From contig NZ_KB895548.1 in assembly GCF_000374925.1 (NCBI RefSeq), forward strand, positions 117,919 through 181,918: a stretch of 64,000 nucleotides of DNA, given 5' to 3'. A program made the translations under genes and the position numbers. The stretch is from Arthrobacter sp. 131MFCol6.1. GTDB taxonomy: Bacteria; Actinomycetota; Actinomycetes; Actinomycetales; Micrococcaceae. This document shows, in pieces, positions 37,115 to 45,412 of this stretch. The notes beneath the pieces were generated by a model. The model was not told the origin of the DNA, made no database searches, and was given only the letters and a program-made list of their open reading frames with translations. Each line of letters opens with the position of its first letter. Within the stretch, counting starts at the first letter, position 1.

Positions 37115-38544
37115 TGAGCACGGAAACGTTTCTCCCGGGCCCGGGCCCGGACCTGGTCTCCGCGGCGCTGCCCACCACGCTGTTCCGCTTCGCCACCGCA
37201 GGCTCCGTCGACGACGGCAAGTCCACCCTGGTGGGCCGGCTCCTGCACGACTCGAAGGCGATCCTCGCCGACCAGCTCGACGCCGTCGCCCGCACCTCCG
37301 CGGACCGCGGCTTCGGCGGCGAAGGGGCCACCGGCACAAAAGCGATCGACCTCGCCCTGCTGACCGACGGCCTGCGCGCGGAACGCGAGCAGGGCATCAC
37401 CATCGACGTCGCCTACCGCTACTTCGCCACGGACCGCCGCAGCTTCATCCTCGCGGACTGCCCCGGCCACGTGCAGTACACCAAAAACACGGTAACTGGC
37501 GCGTCCACCGCGGACGCCGTCGTCGTGCTCATCGATGCCCGCAAGGGTGTCCTGGAGCAGACCCGCCGGCACCTGTCCGTGCTGCAGCTGCTGCGGGTGG
37601 CGCACGTGATCGTCGCCGTGAACAAGATCGACCTCGTGGACTTCAGCGAGGACGTGTTCCGCGAGATCGAGGCGGATGTCCAGCAGGTCGGGCGCGAACT
37701 CGGGCTCGGTTCCGATGGCGTGGCGGATCTCCGGGTCATCCCCGTGTCCGCGCTCGACGGCGACAACGTGGTCGATGCCTCGGACCGCACGCCCTGGTAC
37801 GAGGGCCCGGCGCTGCTGGAAGTCCTCGAGACGCTGCCGGCCGCGGACGAACTCGAAAGCCACCTCGAGAGCTTCCGTTTCCCGGTCCAGCTGGTGGTCC
37901 GGCCGCAGGGCGCGCTGGCTCCGGATGCCATCGCCGGCGGCCTCGATCCGGAGGCGTACCGCGACTACCGTGCCTACGCCGGCCAGATCACCGAAGGCTC
38001 GGTCAAGGTGGGGGACCAGGTCAGCATCCTGACCCCGGGCCAGGAGCCGCGCACCACCACAGTCACCGGGATCGACTTCGCTGGCCGCGAGCTCGCCGAG
38101 GCGGCAGCACCGCAGTCCGTGGCCCTTCGCCTGGCGGATGAATTCGACGTCGCCCGCGGCGACACCATCGCGGCCGCCGGGACCGTGCGCGAAGCATCGG
38201 CAGACCTCTACGCCGCGGTGTGCTGGCTCTCGCCCAAACCGCTCCGGGAGGGCGCCAAGGTCCTGGTCAAGCACGGCACCCGCACCGTCCAGGCGCTGGT
38301 CCGGAACGTGACGGGCAAGCTGGACCTCGCCAGCTTCGGCCTGGAGCCGACCACCACCCTGGAGCTGAACGACATCGGCCACGCCCAGCTTCGGCTCGCC
38401 GCCCCGCTTCCGCTGGAGAACTACCTGCACCACCGCCGCACCGGGGCGTTCCTCGTGATCGACCCGCTCGACGGCAACACCCTCGCCGCAGGCCTGGTCA
38501 ACGACCACCCCGGCGACCACGAGGACGAGCGCTACTCGATCTAG
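37114..38544 (+). CDS. cysN: Sulfate adenylyltransferase subunit 1 (GTPase)
   Basis: GTP-driven subunit that makes APS formation favourable. The 476 aa EF-Tu-like GTPase has G1 GSVDDGKSTLVGRLL near 29, switch segment EREQGITIDVAYRYF near 90, G3 DCPGHVQY near 114 and G4 NKIDLVDF near 169. The length is that of CysN alone, so there is no fused CysC APS kinase; together with the Fe-S-type CysH this indicates that the pathway goes through APS directly. Last gene of the operon; a strong hairpin follows. Confidence 0.96.
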   Translation: MSTETFLPGPGPDLVSAALPTTLFRFATAGSVDDGKSTLVGRLLHDSKAILADQLDAVARTSADRGFGGEGATGTKAIDLALLTDGLRAEREQGITIDVAYRYFATDRRSFILADCPGHVQYTKNTVTGASTADAVVVLIDARKGVLEQTRRHLSVLQLLRVAHVIVAVNKIDLVDFSEDVFREIEADVQQVGRELGLGSDGVADLRVIPVSALDGDNVVDASDRTPWYEGPALLEVLETLPAADELESHLESFRFPVQLVVRPQGALAPDAIAGGLDPEAYRDYRAYAGQITEGSVKVGDQVSILTPGQEPRTTTVTGIDFAGRELAEAAAPQSVALRLADEFDVARGDTIAAAGTVREASADLYAAVCWLSPKPLREGAKVLVKHGTRTVQALVRNVTGKLDLASFGLEPTTTLELNDIGHAQLRLAAPLPLENYLHHRRTGAFLVIDPLDGNTLAAGLVNDHPGDHEDERYSI

Positions 38545-38562
38545 GCCACGTGTCACACGGGC

Positions 38563-38615
38563 GCAGCTTGTTTCCCGGTCGGCCGCCATTGGCGGTGGTC
38601 CGGGAAACAAGCTGC
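38563..38615. terminator. Terminator after cysN
   Basis: 16 bp arms (38563-38578 with 38600-38615) with an inner GCCGCC/GGCGGT stem, followed by CCTCTTTT. Its layout resembles the family A repeats but the arms are different. Confidence 0.75.
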
Positions 38616-38633
38616 CCTCTTTTGGGGCCGAAT

Positions 38634-38690
38634 GTGACGCTGCGTGAACCCGCGTGACCCCCGGTTTCCGGGCCGTTGAACCCCTAATAT
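38634..38690 (+). promoter_or_regulatory. Promoter of the ssu-type operon with three 10 nt-spaced GTGA elements
   Basis: GTGAC at 38634, GTGAA at 38644 and GTGAC at 38654 are exactly 10 nt apart, so they face the same side of the helix. A TAATAT -10 box is at 38685-38690. Related elements precede sir and cobA. Confidence 0.6.
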
Positions 38691-38827
38691 GACACTCCCT
38701 ATGGTGAATGAATGAAGACACAGGAACGGTTCCCCGGCCTCCCCCGCAGGGACTTCCAGGGGCGATGTCGCCGGCGCTGACCATCCGCCCGGCCCTTCCG
38801 CACACACCCCAGAACAGGACTTCACCC

Positions 38828-40006
38828 ATGTCACACACCCCCGAAAACCCCGGGCCCGGCACGCAGCCCGGCACCACCCGGATCGTCGCCGGCGAGACCG
38901 GCAAACCCAAACGCAAGCGCACCCTGGAGATCGCCCTCGTCGCGGGGCTCGTGCTCCTGATCGGCGCCGGCGCCGCCGTGGCATCCTCGCTGTCCCGCAG
39001 CCCGGAAACCGCCCCGGCAGCGGCCGCGGCGGACGCCGGCCCGGCCACCGAGCTCAAGCTCGGCTACTTTGGCAACATCACCCACGCCCCGGCCCTGGTG
39101 GGCGTCAATAAGGGGTTCATCGCCAAGGACCTCGGGGCGACCAGGCTCAGTACACAGGTGTTCAACGCCGGCCCGGCCGCGATCGAGGCCCTCAACGCCG
39201 GCGCCATCGACGCCACCTACATCGGGCCCAACCCCGCCATCAACTCCTACGTCAAGAGCAACGGCCAATCCATCAGCATCATTGCCGGCGCAACGTCCGG
39301 CGGAGCGCAGCTGGTGGTCAAGCCCGGCATCAACTCGGCCGCCGACCTCAAGGGCAAAACGCTCGCGTCGCCGCAGCTCGGCGGCACCCAGGACGTGGCC
39401 CTCCGCGCCTGGCTCGGCAAGCAGGGGTTCAAGACCTCCACGGACGGCAGCGGCGACGTCTCAATCAACCCGACCGAGAACGCGCAGACCCTCAAGCTGT
39501 TCCAGGACGGCAAGCTCGACGGCGCGTGGTTGCCCGAGCCCTGGGCCTCCCGCCTGGTGCTCCAGGCCGGCGCGAAGGTCCTGGTCGACGAGAAGGACCT
39601 GTGGGAGAAGGGCGAGTTCGTCACCACCGTCCTGATCGTCAACAAGACGTTCGCGGCCGAGCACCCTGCCACCGTGCAGGCGCTGCTGAAGGGACATGTC
39701 GAATCCGTGGACTGGCTCAACGCGGCGCCCGCCGCCGAGAAAGCCACCGTCCTCAATGACGGACTCAAGGCAGCCGCCGGCAAGGCGCTGCCGGCCGACG
39801 TCATCGACAGGTCCCTGAAGAACATCGTCTTCACCACCGACCCGCTCGCAGGGACGTACAAGAAACTGCTCCAGGACGGCATCGACGCCGGCACCACCAA
39901 GCAGGCCGACATCAACGGAATCTTCGACCTCACGGCGCTCAACAGTGTTCTGAGCGAGAGTGCCGCCGGCAAGAAGATCTCCGCCGAAGGGCTCGGCAAA
40001 GAGTAG
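38828..40006 (+). CDS. ssuA: ABC transporter substrate-binding protein, SsuA/TauA (sulfonate) type
   Basis: A 392 aa NMT1/SsuA-type binding protein: LKLGYFGNITHAPALVGVNKGFI starts the mature domain near residue 77, then GPAAIEALNAGAIDATYIGPNPAIN and WLPEPWASRL near 236. Instead of a lipobox it has a positively charged stretch (KPKRKR) and one hydrophobic helix near 35-57, so it is probably anchored by an uncleaved or Sec-cleaved helix. AGGA lies 9 nt before ATG 38828; an in-frame ATG at 38708 nearer the promoter is the alternative. Sits between sulfate reduction and siroheme genes. Confidence 0.8.
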   Translation: MSHTPENPGPGTQPGTTRIVAGETGKPKRKRTLEIALVAGLVLLIGAGAAVASSLSRSPETAPAAAAADAGPATELKLGYFGNITHAPALVGVNKGFIAKDLGATRLSTQVFNAGPAAIEALNAGAIDATYIGPNPAINSYVKSNGQSISIIAGATSGGAQLVVKPGINSAADLKGKTLASPQLGGTQDVALRAWLGKQGFKTSTDGSGDVSINPTENAQTLKLFQDGKLDGAWLPEPWASRLVLQAGAKVLVDEKDLWEKGEFVTTVLIVNKTFAAEHPATVQALLKGHVESVDWLNAAPAAEKATVLNDGLKAAAGKALPADVIDRSLKNIVFTTDPLAGTYKKLLQDGIDAGTTKQADINGIFDLTALNSVLSESAAGKKISAEGLGKE

Positions 40007-40050
40007 CTCCCCGGCCTCCAACCACCCGCCACAACAGTAAGGACCAGACC

Positions 40051-40776
40051 ATGCCAGTCGTACTGGAACACCTGGGCAAGCGCTTCGGCGCCGGCGCCCC
40101 GGTGCTGGACGACGTCAACGCCACCATCGGGCAGGGCGAGTTCGTCGCCCTGCTCGGTGCCTCCGGCTGCGGCAAGTCCACCCTGCTCAACATCATGGCG
40201 GGACTGGAGGCCCCGACGTCGGGGGCCCTGGAAGTGCCCAGCGACGGCGCCGCCTTCATGTTCCAGGACGCGGCACTGTTTCCCTGGCTGACCGCGCGGG
40301 AAAACATCGAGCTGGCCCTGAAGCTCCGCGGCGTCGGGAAAGCTGATCGCCGGGTCAGGGCGGGGGAGTTGCTGGACCTGGTGCACCTGGGCGGCGCGGG
40401 CGACAAACGGCCCCACGAACTCTCCGGCGGGATGCGCCAGCGCGTGTCCCTGGCCCGGTCGCTGGCCCAGGACCGCCAGCTGCTCCTCATGGACGAGCCC
40501 TTCGCGGCCCTGGACGCCATCACGCGGGACCTGCTCCATGACGAGCTGGAACGCATCTGGAAGGAAACCGGCCGGACCATCGTCTTCGTCACCCACAACG
40601 TCCGCGAGGCCGTCCGGCTTGGCCAGCGCGTGCTGCTGCTGTCATCCCGGCCCGGCCGCGTGGTGCGGGAATGGCACGTCAGCGAAGAGCACCGCACCGA
40701 CGCCGGACTGGCCGGCCAGCTCACCGGCGAAATCACCGCCCGGCTACGCGAGGAGATCCGCCGCCATGCCAAGTAA
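40051..40776 (+). CDS. ssuB: ABC transporter ATP-binding protein, SsuB/TauB type
   Basis: A 241 aa ATPase: Walker A GASGCGKSTLLN near 38, Q-loop FMFQDAALFPWLTARENIELAL near 70, signature ELSGGMRQRVSLARSLAQ near 125 and Walker B LLLMDEPFAALD near 146. The AALFPWLTxxEN segment and short size are those of nitrate/sulfonate/taurine importers. It powers uptake at the inner face of the membrane with the adjacent permease. The 3' end overlaps the permease start by 11 nt. Confidence 0.88.
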   Translation: MPVVLEHLGKRFGAGAPVLDDVNATIGQGEFVALLGASGCGKSTLLNIMAGLEAPTSGALEVPSDGAAFMFQDAALFPWLTARENIELALKLRGVGKADRRVRAGELLDLVHLGGAGDKRPHELSGGMRQRVSLARSLAQDRQLLLMDEPFAALDAITRDLLHDELERIWKETGRTIVFVTHNVREAVRLGQRVLLLSSRPGRVVREWHVSEEHRTDAGLAGQLTGEITARLREEIRRHAK

Positions 40777-41704
40777 CCAGCTACCCGTGGCGGAAGCCCC
40801 GGCCGAGACCCGCAAAGTCCATGCCGCGCTGACCCGGTCCTCCACCGGCAAGGAAGATCTTCGCGAGCTCGAAGCGGGCCTCGATTCCCTGCAGTCAGAC
40901 TCCATCCGCAAGGTCCGCATCGACTGGAGCCGGATCCTGCTGCCGGTGGCTGCGCTCGCGGTGCTGATTATCCTGTGGCAGTTGTACGTCTCCCTCGGCT
41001 TCAAGCGGCGCGACGTCGTGCCCGGCCCCCTGGATGTCGTCGGCCAGGTCGGAACCTTGTGGAGCGAGGGCAAGCTTCAAGAGGCCGTCTGGACCTCGCT
41101 GCAGCGCGGCGTCGTGGGCTTCTTGATCAGCGTGGTGATCGCGACGCCGGTGGGTCTCGTGCTGGCCCAGGTGGCACCGCTGCGCCGCGCGTTCGGGCCG
41201 CTGATCTCCGGGCTGCAGGTGCTGCCGTCGGTGGCCTGGGTGCCGGCCGCCATTCTCTGGTTTGGGATCACGGACGCCACCGTGTATTTCGTGGTGTTCA
41301 TGGGTGCCATTCCCTCGATCATCAACGGCCTGATCTCCGGTGTGGACCAGATTCCGCCGCAGTACCGCAGCGTCGGAAAGGTCCTGGGTGCGTCCCGGCT
41401 CCAGCTGGCCCTGCAGATCATCCTGCCGGCGGCCCTGCCCGGGTACCTCGGTGGCCTCAAGCAGGGCTGGGCGTTCTCGTGGCGCTCGCTCATGGCGGCG
41501 GAAATCATCGCCGTCGGCGGCACCATCGGCTTCGGTCTGGGCTCCATGCTGGACCAGGGCCGCGTCCTGTCCGACATGACCATCGTCATGTCCGCGATCC
41601 TGCTGATCCTCGCCGTCGGAATCCTGATCGAACTGCTCGTGTTCGCCCCGATTGAAAAGCGGTTGCTCCGCCGCCGGGGCCTCCTGGTCGGCAGCACCCG
41701 CTAG
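40766..41704 (+). CDS. ssuC: ABC transporter permease, SsuC/TauC type
   Basis: A 312 aa membrane permease with six helices after a 70-residue hydrophilic N-terminus, longer than usual. The EAA-type loop is YRSVGKVLGASRLQLALQIILPAALPGYLGGLKQGWAFSW. ATG 40766 overlaps the ATPase stop. Substrate may be sulfonates or sulfate esters; no SsuD/TauD desulfonating enzyme is in the window, so the link to sulfonates is by family and location only. Confidence 0.85.
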   Translation: MPSNQLPVAEAPAETRKVHAALTRSSTGKEDLRELEAGLDSLQSDSIRKVRIDWSRILLPVAALAVLIILWQLYVSLGFKRRDVVPGPLDVVGQVGTLWSEGKLQEAVWTSLQRGVVGFLISVVIATPVGLVLAQVAPLRRAFGPLISGLQVLPSVAWVPAAILWFGITDATVYFVVFMGAIPSIINGLISGVDQIPPQYRSVGKVLGASRLQLALQIILPAALPGYLGGLKQGWAFSWRSLMAAEIIAVGGTIGFGLGSMLDQGRVLSDMTIVMSAILLILAVGILIELLVFAPIEKRLLRRRGLLVGSTR

Positions 41705-41724
41705 ACCCACCACCCAGCCCCACC

Positions 41725-41795
41725 AAAGCAACGCGGGGTCACTTACGGCCGATATCCGTTGGGTTTATCGGCCGTAAGTGACCCCGCGTTGCTTT
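41725..41795. repeat. Palindromic repeat, family A copy 2
   Basis: Perfect 30 bp inverted repeat (41725-41754 with 41766-41795) with 11 nt between arms. Outer arms read GCAACGCGGGGTCACTT; the inner arms ACGGCCGATA are specific to this copy. Followed by TTTT, so it may end ssuC transcription. Confidence 0.85.
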
Positions 41796-41903
41796 TGCGA
41801 TGACTCCTTGCCCGGGCCCGGGCACGGGCCTACACTCGCGCCTAGAGGCCGGGTTGCGGCCCCTTCCACGGCTGATGCAAAGCCCGATTCCTAGGAGGTC
41901 GCT

Positions 41904-42200
41904 GTGGCAGCAAAATTTGGCGTGCTGGCCCTGGTCGAAGCCAAAGCGGGGAAGGAACAGGACGTCTGGGACTTCCTGAACGGAGGGCGGGAGATCGTGC
42001 TGAACGAGCCCGGAACGCGCACCTGGTATGCCTTCCGGGTCAACGAGAACACCTTCGGCATCTTCGACACCTTCGATACCGAGGAGGACCGGCAGGCCCA
42101 CCTGGGCGGCGCCATCCCCGCCGCACTCGGCGAACACGGTCCCGCCCTGCTCGCCAAGGATCCGGACATCAAACTCATCGAGCTCATCGCCGTGAAGTAG
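41904..42200 (+). CDS. Putative quinol monooxygenase (ABM domain)
   Basis: A 98 aa ferredoxin-like alpha+beta barrel protein of the antibiotic biosynthesis monooxygenase (ABM) family: KFGVLALVEAKAGKEQDVWDFL at the start, EPGTRTWYAFRVNENTFGIFDTF in the middle and a C-terminal strand IKLIELIAV. These small cofactor-free enzymes or binding proteins include YgiN-type quinol oxygenases, but the substrate here is unknown. A strong TAGGAGG site sits 5-6 nt before the GTG start. It is a single gene between two dispersed repeats. Confidence 0.75.
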   Translation: MAAKFGVLALVEAKAGKEQDVWDFLNGGREIVLNEPGTRTWYAFRVNENTFGIFDTFDTEEDRQAHLGGAIPAALGEHGPALLAKDPDIKLIELIAVK

Positions 42201-42225
42201 GCCGTGGCCCGCGCCCCTGCGGGGC

Positions 42226-42295
42226 GGGGGCACATTGACACAAACACGCCGTCATTCTGGCCCGAGATGACTGCTCCGGACGTCAAAGTGCCCCC
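42226..42295. repeat. Palindromic repeat, family C copy 3
   Basis: GGGGGCACATTGAC (42226-42239) pairs with GTCAAAGTGCCCCC (42282-42295), one mismatch; 70 nt. Between the ABM gene and cobA. Confidence 0.7.
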
Positions 42296-42353
42296 GGACC
42301 GCTCCCAGCCTGCCCAGTTAAGCCCGGATGAGCCCACACGAGACCGCAATTAT

Positions 42354-42425
42354 GTGACGCGGCGTTACCTTGCGTGAACTGGTGTTGCCGCACCGTTGTT
42401 CCGCTATGTGACGCCGCCCTATCGT
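42354..42425 (+). promoter_or_regulatory. Promoter of the CysG-like gene with GTGA(C/A) elements
   Basis: GTGAC at 42354, GTGAA at 42374 and GTGAC at 42408; -10 TATCGT at 42420-42425, 6 nt before ATG 42432. The first two copies are 20 nt apart, two helical turns. The CCCTA and CGATGCATG context matches sir. No Shine-Dalgarno. Confidence 0.55.
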
Positions 42426-42431
42426 CGATGC

Positions 42432-43718
42432 ATGGCAATTCAGGACATTTACCCCACGGCGCTGCGTCTCCTCGGCCGTCCCGTGCTGGTGGTCGGCGCC
42501 GGACCGGTGGCCGCCCGGCGCACCAAGGGCCTGCTCGACGCCGGAGCCCGCGTCACCGTCGTGGCACCGGTCGCCTGCCCGGCGCTGACTGAACTCGCCG
42601 ACGCCGGCCTCCTGAACTGGGAGCCCCGCCCGTACCGCCCCGCCGACGTCGACGGCGTCTGGTTTGTCCAGACCGCCACCGGCGACGCCGCCGTGGACGC
42701 CCGGGTCTCTGCGGACGCCGAGGCGCAGCGCATCTGGTGCGTCAACGCCTCCGACCACGAAGCGTCCGCCGCCTGGACGCCCGCCGTCGCCGTGGTGGAC
42801 GACGTCAAGATCGCCGTCAACGCCGGTGGAGACCCCCGCCGCGCCATGGCCCTGCGGGACGCCGTCGCCACCGCCCTGGCCACCGGAGACCTGCCGCTGC
42901 GCCGGCACCGTCTTTCCGGGACGGGGGCAACTCCCGGATCCGTGGCCCTCGTGGGCGGCGGCCCCGGCGACACCGGACTCATCACCGTCCGCGGCCGCCG
43001 GCTCCTTGGCCAGGCCGACGTCGTGGTGGCGGACCGGCTCGGCCCGCGTGAACTCCTGGCCGAACTGGCCCCCGACGTCCGCGTGGTGGAGGTCGGCAAG
43101 ACCCCCGGCCACCATCCGGTGCCGCAGTCCGAGATCAACCGGATCCTGGTCGAGGAAGCCCTGCAGGGCCACCGCGTGGTCCGGCTCAAGGGCGGCGACC
43201 CCTATGTGCTGGGCCGCGGCGGCGAGGAAGCCGAATTCTGCCGGCAGCACGGCGTCGAGGTTGAAGTGGTTTCCGGCGTCACGTCGGCCATTTCCGTACC
43301 AGCCGCCGCCGGCATCCCGGTCACGCACCGCGGGCTCGCCAAAGGCTTCAGTGTGGTCACCGGCCACGAGGAACTCGCAGAAGTTCCGGCCCGTGCCGAC
43401 CACACTGTGATCCTGCTCATGGGTGTGGGCCAGCTGCGCGATTCCGCAGCCTCCCTGGCCCGCGCCGGTTTGCCTCTTCAGACGCCTGTTGGCATCGTAG
43501 AGAATGGATACCTGCCAAACCAGCGGGTGACCATCGGAACCCTCGGGACCATCGCGGACCAGGCGGAGGCCGCAGGCGTAGCGAACCCCGCCGTGATCGT
43601 GATCGGCGACGTGGTCCGCGTCAGCCCGTTCGCGCCGTCGCACTTCAAGACCGCGGACTACAGCACCACCTCCCCGAACGCTCCCCGCACCACCAAGACC
43701 CGCGTACTGACCCCCTAA
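42432..43718 (+). CDS. cobA: CysG-like protein: precorrin-2 dehydrogenase domain fused to uroporphyrinogen-III C-methyltransferase
   Basis: Makes precorrin-2 and then sirohydrochlorin for siroheme. The 428 aa protein starts with a Rossmann domain (PVLVVGAGPVAARRTKGLLDAGARVTVVAP, about 17-50) as in CysG/Met8 dehydrogenases; the C-terminal two thirds is a SUMT methyltransferase with VALVGGGPGDTGLITVRGRRLL near 174, VRLKGGDPYVLGRGGEEAE near 253 and GIPVTHRG near 295. The methyltransferase domain ends in an extra Ser/Thr-rich tail of about 20 residues. CysG is an alternative name; sirB may share or replace the chelation step. Start chosen by the -10 spacing. Confidence 0.88.
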   Translation: MAIQDIYPTALRLLGRPVLVVGAGPVAARRTKGLLDAGARVTVVAPVACPALTELADAGLLNWEPRPYRPADVDGVWFVQTATGDAAVDARVSADAEAQRIWCVNASDHEASAAWTPAVAVVDDVKIAVNAGGDPRRAMALRDAVATALATGDLPLRRHRLSGTGATPGSVALVGGGPGDTGLITVRGRRLLGQADVVVADRLGPRELLAELAPDVRVVEVGKTPGHHPVPQSEINRILVEEALQGHRVVRLKGGDPYVLGRGGEEAEFCRQHGVEVEVVSGVTSAISVPAAAGIPVTHRGLAKGFSVVTGHEELAEVPARADHTVILLMGVGQLRDSAASLARAGLPLQTPVGIVENGYLPNQRVTIGTLGTIADQAEAAGVANPAVIVIGDVVRVSPFAPSHFKTADYSTTSPNAPRTTKTRVLTP

Positions 43719-43724
43719 ACCCGT

Positions 43725-43783
43725 CGATTGCTCCATAACTGCCGTTATCAAGCCCCAAAAGGGCGTTTGTGGAGCAACGGATG
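43725..43783. repeat. 59 nt palindromic repeat, family B copy 2
   Basis: Same length as 16343-16401, with matching outer arms (TGCTCCATAA...TTTGTGGAGCA) and GCC/GGC inner blocks. Between cobA and the ferredoxin reductase gene. Confidence 0.75.
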
Positions 43784-43806
43784 CAGAAGAACAAAGGAAC
43801 ACAGCC

Positions 43807-45285
43807 GTGTCAACTAGCACCCCCGTAGGAACCGCCGCCCGCCCGCTGCGCGTCGCCGTCGTCGGCTCCGGTCCCGCCGGCGTCTACGCCGCGGACATCC
43901 TGACCAAGAGCGAGGCCGTCAAGAGCGGCGAGCTCACCGTCAGCATCGACCTCTTCGACCGCTACCCGGCACCCTACGGCCTGATCCGCTACGGCGTGGC
44001 CCCCGACCACCCCCGCATCAAGGGCATCGTCAACGCCCTGCACAAGGTCCTGGACCGCGGCGACATCCGGTTCTTCGGCAACGTGGACTACGGCACGGAC
44101 TTGTCCATCGATGACCTCCGCACCCACTACGACGCCATCATCTTCGCCACCGGCGCCATCAAGGATGCGGACCTCAACATCCCCGGCATCGAGCTCGAGG
44201 GCTCGTACGGCGGCGCCGACTTCGTGTCCTGGTACGACGGCCACCCCGATGTGTCCCGCGACTGGCCGCTGGAGGCCAAGGAAATCGCCGTGATCGGCAA
44301 CGGCAACGTGGCCCTCGACGTGGCCCGCATGCTCTCCAAGCACGCCGACGACCTCCTGGTCTCCGAAATCCCGGACAACGTCTACGCCGGCCTGAAGTCC
44401 TCGCCCGTCACGGACGTGCACGTGTTCGGCCGGCGCGGGCCGGCCCAGGTTAAGTTCACGCCCCTGGAACTGCGCGAACTCTCCCACTCCAAGGACGTGG
44501 ACATCATCCTCTACGCCGAGGACTTCGAGTTCGACGCCGAATCGGACCGGCAGATCCAGAGCAACAACCAGACCAAGACCATGGTGGGCACGCTCACCAA
44601 CTGGATCGCCGAACAGCCCGAGGACCTCTCCGAGCTCACCGCGTCCCGCCGGCTGCACCTGCACTTCCTGCACAGCCCCGTCGAGATCTACGGAGAAAAA
44701 ACAGACGACGCCGGGACCCCCGGCCGCGTCGCCGGGATCAAGTTCGAGCGCACCGAACTGGACGGTACCGGCAACGCCCGCGGCACCGGCGAGTTTGTCG
44801 ACTACCCGGTCCAGGCCGTGTACCGCGCCATCGGCTACTTCGGCTCCGCCCTCCCCGAGGTCGAGTTCGACCACAGCAAGGGCGTTGTTCCGAACGACGG
44901 CGGCCGCGTCCTGGACGCCGCCGGCAGCCACGTGCCGGGGCTCTACGCGACCGGCTGGATCAAGCGCGGGCCGGTGGGACTGATCGGCCACACCAAGGGT
45001 GACGCCCTCGAAACTGTGACCTACCTGCTCGAGGACCGCGAGAACCTGCCGGTGGCCGCGTCGCCCGCCCCCGAGGCGATCGTCGATCTCCTGGCGGGGC
45101 GCGGCGTCGAGTACACCAGCTGGGAAGGCTGGCTGGCCCTGGACGAGCACGAGCGCGCCCTGGGTGAGAAGGCCACCGCCGCCGGCGGGTCGCACGGCGT
45201 CGCCGTCCAGCGCGAGCGCATCAAGGTGGTCCCGCGCGAGGACATGGTGGAAATTTCCCGCGGCGGAGTGGCCGCAGAGGTCTAA
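43807..45285 (+). CDS. fprA: Ferredoxin--NADP reductase, FprA/adrenodoxin-reductase type
   Basis: A 492 aa FAD flavoprotein that moves electrons from NADPH to ferredoxin. N-terminal FAD motif VAVVGSGPAGVYAADIL near 17, the family's PAPYGLIRYGVAPDHPRIK near 57, NADP motif AVIGNGNVALDVARML near 160, and GWIKRGPVGLIGHTKGDA near 384. FprA-type enzymes feed ferredoxin-dependent sulfite reductases in actinobacteria, so this gene probably supplies electrons to Sir. GTG start with AAAGGAAC upstream. The C-terminal 80 residues extend past the conserved core, as in other long-form actinobacterial members. Confidence 0.9.
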   Translation: MSTSTPVGTAARPLRVAVVGSGPAGVYAADILTKSEAVKSGELTVSIDLFDRYPAPYGLIRYGVAPDHPRIKGIVNALHKVLDRGDIRFFGNVDYGTDLSIDDLRTHYDAIIFATGAIKDADLNIPGIELEGSYGGADFVSWYDGHPDVSRDWPLEAKEIAVIGNGNVALDVARMLSKHADDLLVSEIPDNVYAGLKSSPVTDVHVFGRRGPAQVKFTPLELRELSHSKDVDIILYAEDFEFDAESDRQIQSNNQTKTMVGTLTNWIAEQPEDLSELTASRRLHLHFLHSPVEIYGEKTDDAGTPGRVAGIKFERTELDGTGNARGTGEFVDYPVQAVYRAIGYFGSALPEVEFDHSKGVVPNDGGRVLDAAGSHVPGLYATGWIKRGPVGLIGHTKGDALETVTYLLEDRENLPVAASPAPEAIVDLLAGRGVEYTSWEGWLALDEHERALGEKATAAGGSHGVAVQRERIKVVPREDMVEISRGGVAAEV

Positions 45286-45302
45286 ACGCCCGCCTCGCAA
45301 CT

Positions 45303-45367
45303 GCAACGCGGGGTCACTTCGCGCCCATAATCCCCTCCGGGACGGGCGCGAAATGACCCCGCGTTGT
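45303..45367. repeat. Palindromic repeat, family A copy 3
   Basis: GCAACGCGGGGTCACTTCGC arm pairs with GCGAAATGACCCCGCGTTG. Between fprA and the topoisomerase gene; a partial family B half repeat (AACGGAGCAAT) abuts its right end at 45373-45383. Confidence 0.8.
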
Positions 45368-45399
45368 GTGTTAACGGAGCAATCCCGCCGGGTAGTCAG

Positions 45400-45405
45400 T
45401 AGGCT
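45400..45405 (+). promoter_or_regulatory. Predicted -10 box upstream of the topoisomerase leader ORF
   Basis: TAGGCT, 7 nt, ATG at 45413. Transcription would start at or close to the first codon of the leader ORF. Confidence 0.45.
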
Positions 45406-45412
45406 TACCGTC

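Noticed and set aside
38708..38827. 40-residue N-terminal extension of the SsuA-type protein
   Set aside because: Possible because its ATG lies close to the -10 box, but the internal ATG has a Shine-Dalgarno and the helix anchor is intact from there. Kept as an alternative in the entry.
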